From assembly GCA_015228975.1 (NCBI GenBank), contig JADGCN010000015.1, forward strand, positions 1-48,099: a DNA stretch of 48,099 nucleotides. The letters run 5' to 3'. The notes beneath the pieces were generated by a model, which was not told the DNA's origin, ran no database searches, and saw nothing but the letters and a program-made list of their open reading frames with translations. The position numbers and the translations under genes were made by a program. The DNA is from Magnetococcales bacterium (lineage in GTDB: Bacteria; Pseudomonadota; Magnetococcia; Magnetococcales; UBA8363). Within the stretch, counting starts at the first letter, position 1, and every line of letters starts with the position of its first letter. Of this stretch, positions 1-8,118 are shown one piece after another.

Positions 1-480
1 ACGGAGCGTTCCATGGATTCGACAATGCGTCCTGTCTGAGATTCGATGGATTGCATGACGGGCTGCGTGGCGTTTTGTACGGAGCGTTCCACGTTTTCGA
101 CGATGCGTCCTGTCTGAGATTCGATGGATTGCATGACGGGTTGTGTGGCGTTTTGTATGGAACGGTATAAATGTTCGACGATGCGTCCCGAGTGGGTTTC
201 CACGGATTGCAATACGGGTTGCGATGCGGTTTGCAAGGATCGGTACAAATGTTCAACCAATCGTCCTGATTGGGTCTCCATGGCCTGCAATACCGGCTGG
301 GAGACGCCATGGAGCGACCGATCCACGTGTTCCATGACGCGACCAAGTTGGGATTCCATCGCATGCAGCATGGGCTCCGCAGCTTTTTGCATGGCACCTT
401 CGATTTGTTGAGAAAAACCCCGTGACTGGCTTTCGATGAGTTGCAAAACAGGCTGGCTGCTGGACTGAATCGAATGGCTG
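1..480 (-). repeat. Imperfect 78-bp (26-aa) tandem repeats inside the coiled-coil CDS
   Basis: Repeated unit of the type SIESQTGRIVENVERSVQNATQPVMQ; 'tgcgtcctgtctgag' recurs at 26 and 104 (78 bp). Confidence 0.8.
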
Positions 481-3400
481 ACATGTTCCAGAATGTGAGC
501 GGATTGCGTCTCCTGTCCTTGCAGGATGCTATGGACGGCCATTTCCAGGTCGCGACCGGTCAATTGTCCCGCCGTGTGTTGTCGGATCGTGTCGATGACT
601 GGCCCGATATCGAGGGTTTGTCCACTGCTGGCAAAACTCTCGTTAATTGTCTGACGCAAGGTCTCCAGATGCTTGTCCGCCACGAGCCGGGCTTCATCGA
701 TGGCGGCTTGTCCAAGCCTGTCCACGTGTTCGATCACACGGCTGTGTTCCCGCTCCAGGGCTTCTTGCAGATGGGTGATGACGTCTTGTTCGTGGCCAGC
801 CTCAGGATGTTGTTGGGCTAGGAGTTCTTTTTGTGCCAGGGCGATTTCGCTGGCTTCCTGTCGGATAACCTGCAGGATGATGTCAATTTTTTGTCCCAAT
901 CCTTCGTTGAGGGCGTTCAGCGGGGCTTGCCAGTTGGGTTGGTGTCCCAAGGCATCGGCAACGGCCAAGCTGGCTTGCTGCGAAATCTCCAAAATCTGCG
1001 ACTGGGCGATTGTCAGGCGATTGGTTTCCTGCTGCAGGGTGGTGAGCATTTCCTCCATGCGGTTGTGCAAACCACCATTCATGTCGTCCAAGGTCTTGAG
1101 AAGTGGTTCCAGGGATACCTTGGAGTTCTCTTCCCGCGTGGTGTCGCCAAAGAGTTGCAAGAGCATGTGATGTTGGTTGGTGGTGCTATGGGAAATCTCC
1201 TCATGCAACTGTTGGGTTGCCTCCTCCAGACGCATCAATATGGCGTGATTGCCTTCCTGCATGGTGGTCTGCATTTGCGTCAGTTGCGGTAGGGATTCCA
1301 GCAAATGGTTCATGGCTCCGACTTCACCGGCGATGCGATCGGTATTATCCCGTACCAGATCGAAACTTTGTTCACTGCGGGCAAAGCTTTCATTGATGGT
1401 CTGACACAAGGCTTCCAGGTGTTTGTCAGCGACAAGCCGGGCTTCATCACGGGCCGCTTGTCCAAGCCTGTCCATGTGTTCGATCACCCGGGTGTGTTCC
1501 CGCTCCAGGGCTTCTTGCAGGTGCGTGAATGCCCGTTGCTCGTGACCATCTCCAGGGAGTTGCCGCACCAGGAGTTCTTTTTGCGCCCTGGCCATTTCGT
1601 CGGCTTCCTGGCGGATAACGTCCAGTATGGCATCAAATTTCCGTTCCAATCCATCGTTGAGTATGCTCAGCGGACCTTCCCAACTGGGTTGGTGCCCCAA
1701 GGCATCGGCAACAGCCAGGCTGGCTCGTTGCGAAATCTCCAGAATCTGGGTCTGGGCAATGGTCAGGCGATTGGTTTCCTGTTGCAGGGTGTTGAGCATT
1801 TCTTCCATGCGGTTGTGCAAACCACCATTCATGTCGTCCAAGGTTTTGAGAAGCGGTTCCAGGGAAACCTTGGCGTGCTCTTCCCGGGTGGTGTCGCCAA
1901 ACAGTTGCAAGAGCGTGCGATGGTGATTGGTGGTGTTGTGCGACATCTCTTCACGCAACTGCTGGGTAGCCTCTTCCAGACGCACCAGAATGGCGTGATT
2001 TCCTTCATCCATGGCCGCCTGCATTTGCGTCAGTTGCAGAAACCGATGATCCAAACGTTGTTCCAAGGATTCCAGAATTGGGTTGAGATTGGGTTCCTGA
2101 ATGGCCAATTGCCGAATACTATCCTGAAGATGTACGAGTTTGTCCTCAAAGGCTTCCAGGTTGATCTTTGCGCTGCCTTGGGGTTGGATCAGGGTGCTGA
2201 TGCGTTGCAACTCGTCCCGCACGCTGCGCACAATAGGCTCGACTATCGGCTCCATGCTGGCGTGGGGATTGAGTGCTTGTGCTGCCTGTTCAATTTCCTG
2301 ACGGATATGATCCAATATCGGTTGCAAAAATTCCGGCGTGCTGAGGTGGGCCAAGCTATCCTGCATCATTTTTTTCAGAATGGACTCCGCTTCGCTGCCG
2401 TGGTGCCTGGAGAGGGCGTGTAATGATTCAACCACTGTGGCGGCCAGGTTGGGTGTGCCGATCCGCTCTGCCAGGTCCGCTCCTTGTCGCGAGATGGTCT
2501 GCGAAAGGTCTTCCAGGGCAAGGTGCAGTCCTGATATCGGTTTTTCCTTGATCGCCTCGGCAAGGTGTTCAATCTGTCTGACGGAGCGCTTGATGGTTTG
2601 CGTCTCCACATCGGCGATTTCCCGAGCCTCTGCCAAGCCGCGTTTGACATCTTCCCGAAAATCGGCCAGCAAGGATTCCTGGGTTTGCTGATGACGGGCG
2701 TTTTCCCGGCGGGATTCCTCAAGCAGGGGCCGCGTTGCCTGACGGATCATTCCACCCAGACGTTCGTCGATCACGGCGGTGATCTGGGCTGACAAGGAGT
2801 CGGCAAGCTTAGGGAATTGTTCCAAAATTTCTTGGTTAGGTTCGGCGTTCAGGCTGGATTTGGCTATTTGTTCCAGAACCATGGTTTCCCGCGGAACTTC
2901 GGGAACCATCCGCTTGAGCGTTTGCCCGAGCTGAATGGTACGTTGTTCCAAAAGTTGCAAATGGTTGCGGATGACGGCGGACAACAGCATGGAGCTGCTG
3001 ATACCGGCAATGGCGGATAAAAACTTGAACGATGCCACCTGAAACAATTCCTGAATGGCCTGGAGAGAGGGTCCTTGGGCGGTGACGATGGTGGTGCCTG
3101 AAACCTGGATGGCGACCAACAGGCTGAAAAAAGTAAAGGCGAGACCGGCATTGGCCAGATGGGAAGGGATGGTTTGAAAGGCGCGTAATGACGGCAGAGG
3201 GGTGCCAAGATTGTCCAAGATAAAATATTTTTCAGCGGCATCGGAGGATTGGATCGTGTTCGATTTTACCGATAAAAACAAGGTGGCGCGGTAGCTGGAC
3301 CAAGCTGGGGCCAAAAGGCTGTTGCGGTTGAGTGTGGAATCGAGGGCATCCAGATTGCGTGCCAGGGCTGCGGGGGATGTGTACGTGGCCAAGGCGTCCG

Positions 3401-3542
3401 CGGCATCGCTCACCCCCTGATAGGCGCGGCGGGCCAGTGCGCGGAAGCGCACCAGAACGAACAGACTCCAGAGTACGATGAGGACCGAGATGGCCCAAGG
3501 CAGGCCAGGGTGATTGATGAGGTTGGTGATCCGTTCAAACAT
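1..3542 (-). CDS. MotA/TolQ/ExbB (ZorA-like) membrane protein with very long coiled-coil C-terminal tail; incomplete, runs off left edge
   Basis: Own translation of the minus strand from ATG at 3542-3540 (MFERITNLINHPGLPWAISVLIVLWSLFVLV...) stays in frame to position 2. It has hydrophobic segments with an ExbB/ZorA-like stretch (AGLAFTFFSLLVAIQ...LFQVASFKFLSAIAGISSSMLLSAVIRN), then Gln/Glu/His-rich helical repeats. It is absent from the ORF track because it has no stop inside the window. Confidence 0.75.
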   Translation of the reverse strand, partial: MFERITNLINHPGLPWAISVLIVLWSLFVLVRFRALARRAYQGVSDAADALATYTSPAALARNLDALDSTLNRNSLLAPAWSSYRATLFLSVKSNTIQSSDAAEKYFILDNLGTPLPSLRAFQTIPSHLANAGLAFTFFSLLVAIQVSGTTIVTAQGPSLQAIQELFQVASFKFLSAIAGISSSMLLSAVIRNHLQLLEQRTIQLGQTLKRMVPEVPRETMVLEQIAKSSLNAEPNQEILEQFPKLADSLSAQITAVIDERLGGMIRQATRPLLEESRRENARHQQTQESLLADFREDVKRGLAEAREIADVETQTIKRSVRQIEHLAEAIKEKPISGLHLALEDLSQTISRQGADLAERIGTPNLAATVVESLHALSRHHGSEAESILKKMMQDSLAHLSTPEFLQPILDHIRQEIEQAAQALNPHASMEPIVEPIVRSVRDELQRISTLIQPQGSAKINLEAFEDKLVHLQDSIRQLAIQEPNLNPILESLEQRLDHRFLQLTQMQAAMDEGNHAILVRLEEATQQLREEMSHNTTNHHRTLLQLFGDTTREEHAKVSLEPLLKTLDDMNGGLHNRMEEMLNTLQQETNRLTIAQTQILEISQRASLAVADALGHQPSWEGPLSILNDGLERKFDAILDVIRQEADEMARAQKELLVRQLPGDGHEQRAFTHLQEALEREHTRVIEHMDRLGQAARDEARLVADKHLEALCQTINESFARSEQSFDLVRDNTDRIAGEVGAMNHLLESLPQLTQMQTTMQEGNHAILMRLEEATQQLHEEISHSTTNQHHMLLQLFGDTTREENSKVSLEPLLKTLDDMNGGLHNRMEEMLTTLQQETNRLTIAQSQILEISQQASLAVADALGHQPNWQAPLNALNEGLGQKIDIILQVIRQEASEIALAQKELLAQQHPEAGHEQDVITHLQEALEREHSRVIEHVDRLGQAAIDEARLVADKHLETLRQTINESFASSGQTLDIGPVIDTIRQHTAGQLTGRDLEMAVHSILQGQETQSAHILEHVSHSIQSSSQPVLQLIESQSRGFSQQIEGAMQKAAEPMLHAMESQLGRVMEHVDRSLHGVSQPVLQAMETQSGRLVEHLYRSLQTASQPVLQSVETHSGRIVEHLYRSIQNATQPVMQSIESQTGRIVENVERSVQNATQPVMQSIESQTGRIVESMERS
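690..2040 (-). repeat. Two copies of a ~750-bp (250-aa) in-frame duplication in the coiled-coil CDS
   Basis: 'tccacgtgttcgatcac' at 721 versus 'tccatgtgttcgatcac' at 1471, with extended similarity through 'accaccattcatgtcgtccaaggt' and flanks. Confidence 0.8.
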
Positions 3543-4200
3543 CCGTCACTCTCCACTGCGGCCCGGTTCTAAAGTTTGTCATGATTTTTTCAAGGTGTTC
3601 CCAGATGGTGGCATGTTTTGAAAGGGCTGGAACCCTGGTGGAATACGATGGCACGCGTCTTCAGATATCATCCTGTCTGTTGACGAGCAACCACCGGGAA
3701 ACACACCGATCTCTTGCAAAAACGAAACATGCAAAAACGAAACCATGTTAAAGAAACCAGTCGCGTGTCAAGGATTTGTTTCGGCACGGTCGGCAGCAAA
3801 CAATATCGGTATCCCAGTCAGATTCTCCCCGATGTCGTACTATGACATCCCCTTGCTCCTGGACGCCATGGGGGTCGTGCCACAGATTATGGCCGCGATT
3901 TTAGCAATACCAGGCATGATCAGGAGTAATGAAATGACCTGCGCGAACCCAAAATGCATCAAATATTCCGAGATTGGAAGTAGTAAAAGACTATCTTGAC
4001 GGAGTCGGAGCGAACCGTGGACAAGAATAGCATAAAGGCGAGTCTCCATGCCACAGGCATACAGGATGAGGGTGAGAAGCGTTAGAGACGTTGTTCTTGG
4101 TTGTCAAATCATCCAGTTGCTGTCAAGCTTCAAGTATATCTGTTGGGGGATATCTGCGGGTAAATCACCGGCATGAATTGTTCTGCCGGAGGTTAAGAAC

Positions 4201-4356
4201 TAAACCGCAGCTATCTTGGGATTCATAGTTCTTGTCATCCACGCCCCCGAATGCCTGAATCGGGGGGGACCTACACACCTTTCTCTGACTTTCTGGATTC
4301 CCGCTTTCGCGGGAATGACGCTAGAAAACTACGTGTCCCGCGTTGGTTGCGGTTTA
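4201..4356 (+). mobile_element. MITE-like element copy 1
   Basis: Bounded by TAAACCGCA...TGCGGTTTA inverted termini; internal hairpin ATTCCCGCTTTCGCGGGAAT; same family at 25258 and 36845 (opposite orientation). Confidence 0.8.
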
Positions 4357-4363
4357 ACTATAC

Positions 4364-4957
4364 TCAAAATGGCGGTGTTTTGTTTCTCATGGTGATTTTC
4401 CAGGCGGGAATCCTCCATACAAGCAACATGGTCAAAACCACTCCATGTAGAGCGGGCTGAAGGTGGTCAGCTTTGACCATCAACCAGTAATGAACAACCG
4501 CAAACGCTGCCGAAATGTAGACCAACCGGTGCAGCCGTCCCCAATAACGGCCCAGCCGTTTCATGTATCCATGGGTTGAAGTGATGGCCAGGGGAAGCAG
4601 CAGCAGAAATGACAATGCCCCGACCGTGATATAGGGATGTTTGAGGAGATCCCTCACCGTGGATTCCCAGTCAAAATAGCGATCAAGCGCTACGTAGCCC
4701 ATAACATGCAATGTTGCATAGAAAAAACTAAACAGCCCCAGCATCCGACGTACGCGAATCAGTTCCGTCAGCCCCGGAACCCGACGTAACGGCCTCACCG
4801 ATAATGTGAGCAAAAGCCACCACAATGCCCAATCACCACAGAAGCGGATAGCCCGCTCGATGGGATTGGCTCCCAACAAATCCTGCCAAGCAGCGTAGGT
4901 CAGCCATGCCAAGGGTAACAGTCCAACAACGAAAAGGAACCTGCTGGCCGCAATCAT
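4364..4957 (-). CDS. msrQ: MsrQ-like heme-binding ferric-reductase-type membrane subunit
   Basis: MIAASRFLFVVGLLPLAWLTYAAW...GDWALWWLLLTLSVRPLRR...RRMLGLFSFFYATLHVMGYVALD...; lies directly downstream of msrP. Confidence 0.85.
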   Translation of the reverse strand: MIAASRFLFVVGLLPLAWLTYAAWQDLLGANPIERAIRFCGDWALWWLLLTLSVRPLRRVPGLTELIRVRRMLGLFSFFYATLHVMGYVALDRYFDWESTVRDLLKHPYITVGALSFLLLLPLAITSTHGYMKRLGRYWGRLHRLVYISAAFAVVHYWLMVKADHLQPALHGVVLTMLLVWRIPAWKITMRNKTPPF

Positions 4958-4961
4958 GGAA

Positions 4962-5873
4962 TCAGAAGTTTCTGGAGAGATCCATGTGGGCGTAGAGTCC
5001 AGCCACGTGATCACCATACCCATTGAAAATCAGCGTGGGACGACGGCGGAATTCACCTATGCGTCGTTCACTTTCTTGATCCCACCGGGGGTGGGGAACC
5101 AGGGGATTAACGTTGGCGTAGAAGCCATATTCCTCAGGAGCCATTTGATTCCATGAGGTGACCGGCTGCTGCTCGGTCAGGGTGATGCGTATAATGGATT
5201 TGATGCTTTTGAAGCCATATTTCCAGGGGACCACCAGACGAAGTGGTGCCCCGTTCTGATTGGGCAGGGAACGGCCATACATCCCGGTGGCGATGATAGT
5301 CAGGGGATGCATCGCCTCGTCCATCCGCAGTCCTTCGCGATAGGGCCAATCAAGAATCTTCCTGGTTTGTCCGGGGAGGTGTTGAGGATCGAGAAGGGTC
5401 TCGAACGCCACGTACTTGGCATTCCCCTGGGGATCGAAACGCCGCAGCAAGTCTCTCAGTGGAAATCCCTGCCAGGGAATCACCATGGACCACGTTTCGA
5501 CACAACGTAGTCTGTAGACTCGTTCTTCGATGGCATGGGGTTTAAGCAACTCTTCAAGGCTCACCTTGCCGGGCCTTGTCACGGCACCATCAATGATGAC
5601 GCTCCATGGAGAGATGAGCAATTTGTCGGCATTGGCGGCGGGTTCATCCTTGCCTGTGCCAAGTTCATAAAAATTATTGTAATGGGTGGCTTTTTCATAA
5701 GGTGTTGCGGTATCGTCCTGTGACTCTCCACCCAATGCGGTCAAGGGATTGAGTCCCAGGACGGCCCCTGCTCCTACCAGGGCGGCTTGCTTTATGAATC
5801 GCCTTCGTTCCAGGAAATATTCTTCCGGGGTGATGTCCTGCATCGTGAGTTCGGGATTCCAGCGAAAGGGCAT
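4962..5873 (-). CDS. msrP: MsrP-like protein-methionine-sulfoxide reductase, molybdopterin catalytic subunit
   Basis: Signal with [15 protein letters not shown]; ...[22 protein letters not shown]...; YedY family sequence. Confidence 0.9.
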   Translation of the reverse strand: MPFRWNPELTMQDITPEEYFLERRRFIKQAALVGAGAVLGLNPLTALGGESQDDTATPYEKATHYNNFYELGTGKDEPAANADKLLISPWSVIIDGAVTRPGKVSLEELLKPHAIEERVYRLRCVETWSMVIPWQGFPLRDLLRRFDPQGNAKYVAFETLLDPQHLPGQTRKILDWPYREGLRMDEAMHPLTIIATGMYGRSLPNQNGAPLRLVVPWKYGFKSIKSIIRITLTEQQPVTSWNQMAPEEYGFYANVNPLVPHPRWDQESERRIGEFRRRPTLIFNGYGDHVAGLYAHMDLSRNF

Positions 5874-6352
5874 GGCGCACTACTCCTATCGGTATTCCAT
5901 CGGTTCCAAACGGTTGTTTCAGTTGATGACATAAAGTAGTTTTACAAGCTTCGCAACTGTAACGCCATCTCTTACTGACCATGCTACAGTTCGGGATCGT
6001 TGCTTGTTTTTGCCAGCAGTAGAATCCCCTCCAGGAAGGATATAAAAAGTTGTGTAGTTTGATGTGGATCAGCCATCTTCAGAACACTCGATACCAAAAG
6101 CTTCTTTACAGTGTTGATTCAAACCGCAGAATTCAGGATAAATACAACCTATCAAAATTATTTATGAGTATGCTTGATATTTACCGGACAGTCAACGATG
6201 TCTCACGAGCGAATTTTCCAAGATTTTAGTGTTCATGATATGTCTTGTAAAATCCGGAAGCTTTTGTTGCTAAGCAATAAGGATCCGTACTAGACTCCAC
6301 GGCATCCGGTGAGGGGCATAGGGTCAGCATATCATAGAATATTGGTGAAATT

Positions 6353-7654
6353 ATGGGTTTGCGCAATTTTTCGTCCATTTCAGCCTTCCTGTGTCCGCTT
6401 ATCTTTTTTTCCTTTGCGTTACCATTGTTAGGGCCTGTTGCCTGCGCACAAGCTGATGAGGAAGGTCAGTTTCGTTATCTTGCCTATGGCACTTTGGGGA
6501 TCAGTCATGACGACAGTTCCAATCTGGCCGCCATGCGCGATATCAGCCAAAGGCCGAAGAAATTGAACCTGATGAACAATTCTTGGGTAAAAGATAGTCG
6601 CATAGGGTTGCAAGCGAGCTATCAATTCAATTCATATATGGATGTCATGACCCAGGGGGTGTTGCGCGATCAGCATGATACGTCCCTGAACCGTTATTTG
6701 GACTGGGCCTATGTGAATGTGCATCCGACACCAGCGCTTGATGCCCGACTGGGTCGGGTGGGGTATGATGTGTTTTTGATGTCGGATCATCGCAATCTGG
6801 GCTACGCGTACCCATGGGTACGCCCACCCGTGGAGTTTTATGGCTGGGTTCCGGTGTATTCCATTGATGGCGGTGACGTTGCCTATACCTTGGAGAATGA
6901 CGCTGTCCGTTGGCGTTTCAAGGGACAAATGGGTCGCACGGGACTTAAGTTTCCCATGGGTGCGGATGCGGAGTACAACTTTAAAAGCAATCAAATATGG
7001 AGCATCAGTATTGCTCGGGAGACAGATACCTGGCGCATCAAGGGGGGGTATTCCCATTGCATCCCCAAAACCGATGCCCCAATGTTGGCACCGTTGCAAT
7101 CCGGGCTTGCCGCCGTGTCGGGGGCTGGGATTCCCGGCGTGAGCAGCGAATCCTCCGACCTCCTCCGTGAATTGACTTATAAAGACGTAACCTTACGTTA
7201 CGTCAATTTAGGCTTTGCTTATGACGATGGAACCTGGCTGGGTCAAGCCGAACTGGGCAGTGTGGTCACCACTGCGGATATGATGCCCAATGGGACGATG
7301 GCCTATATCGGCTTGGGTCGTCGATTGGGGGATTTCACCCCTTTCATGCTGCTCAGCGGTATTCGTTCCAACGCCCCCGTCAGGCAAACATCGGACAGTT
7401 GGGCCGTCATGGGACCTTCGGGGCCAATCTTGCAAACCGCAGTGGTGCAGGCGTTGAATTCGACACGTTTTGACCAGGAAACGGGATCTTTAGGGTTGCG
7501 CTGGGATGCCAATAGCCATGTTGCCCTGAAGGTGCAATGGGATTCCACCCATATCAACTCGAATGGTTACGGTTTGTGGTATAGCGATGAAGGTCAGGTA
7601 ACAAAAAATGCCAGAGTAAATATGTTATCGGCTACTATGGATTTCATATTCTGA
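6353..7654 (+). CDS. Outer-membrane porin-like beta-barrel protein
   Basis: N-terminal signal peptide; alternating aromatic beta strands; C-terminal ...MLSATMDFIF. Confidence 0.6.
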   Translation: MGLRNFSSISAFLCPLIFFSFALPLLGPVACAQADEEGQFRYLAYGTLGISHDDSSNLAAMRDISQRPKKLNLMNNSWVKDSRIGLQASYQFNSYMDVMTQGVLRDQHDTSLNRYLDWAYVNVHPTPALDARLGRVGYDVFLMSDHRNLGYAYPWVRPPVEFYGWVPVYSIDGGDVAYTLENDAVRWRFKGQMGRTGLKFPMGADAEYNFKSNQIWSISIARETDTWRIKGGYSHCIPKTDAPMLAPLQSGLAAVSGAGIPGVSSESSDLLRELTYKDVTLRYVNLGFAYDDGTWLGQAELGSVVTTADMMPNGTMAYIGLGRRLGDFTPFMLLSGIRSNAPVRQTSDSWAVMGPSGPILQTAVVQALNSTRFDQETGSLGLRWDANSHVALKVQWDSTHINSNGYGLWYSDEGQVTKNARVNMLSATMDFIF

Positions 7655-7656
7655 CC

Positions 7657-8118
7657 ATGGATAATTACACCGCAAAAATATGCGCAACACGTCGTGTATT
7701 TCTGACTGTATTTTTTCTATTGATTGGTTGGGTTTCATGCGCGGATTCGGCCGATGTTGTCGTTATTGTTAACAAGAGCAATCCCGTTACCTCGATGAGT
7801 TCGGCCCAAGTTTCCGATTTGTATCTTGGAAGAAGCCGTACCTTTCCCGATGGCTCAATCGCACATGTTATTGATCATGCACGAGAAGCACCTTTGCGAG
7901 AGGAATTCTTCCGCCGTATCAATGGAATGCCCTTGAATAAAGTCAATACTTACTGGGCGCGTTTGGCAGTCAGTGGACAGATCATGCCGCCTGTAACAAA
8001 AACAAACAATGGTGACGTTATCTTGGCTGTTCAGGAAGATTCCAAGGCGATTGGTTATGTCGAGGATTCGGCGTTAATCCATGCGGGTGTCGTTCAGGTG
8101 TTGAGGCTTCATGACTAA
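7657..8118 (+). CDS. Phosphate-type periplasmic substrate-binding-like protein
   Basis: Signal peptide; VVIVNKSNPVTSMSSAQVSDLYLGRSRTFPDG...AIGYVEDSAL resembles PstS/PBP-like domains; overlaps the start of the next gene. Confidence 0.65.
   Translation: MDNYTAKICATRRVFLTVFFLLIGWVSCADSADVVVIVNKSNPVTSMSSAQVSDLYLGRSRTFPDGSIAHVIDHAREAPLREEFFRRINGMPLNKVNTYWARLAVSGQIMPPVTKTNNGDVILAVQEDSKAIGYVEDSALIHAGVVQVLRLHD

Noticed and set aside
1-480. CRISPR-like regular repeat
   Set aside because: Period 78 bp with no unique spacers; repeats are in-frame coding units.
124-2423. + strand ORFs (124, 441, 831, 1305) in the ORF track
   Set aside because: Antisense shadows of the long minus-strand coiled-coil CDS; Cys/Trp/Phe-rich composition typical of shadow frames.
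3745-4049. Short ORFs containing 'MTCANPKCIKYSEIG', vaguely like a zinc-binding PyrI C-terminus
   Set aside because: Short, no clear gene context, frame interrupted; a decayed fragment is possible but cannot be supported by eye.
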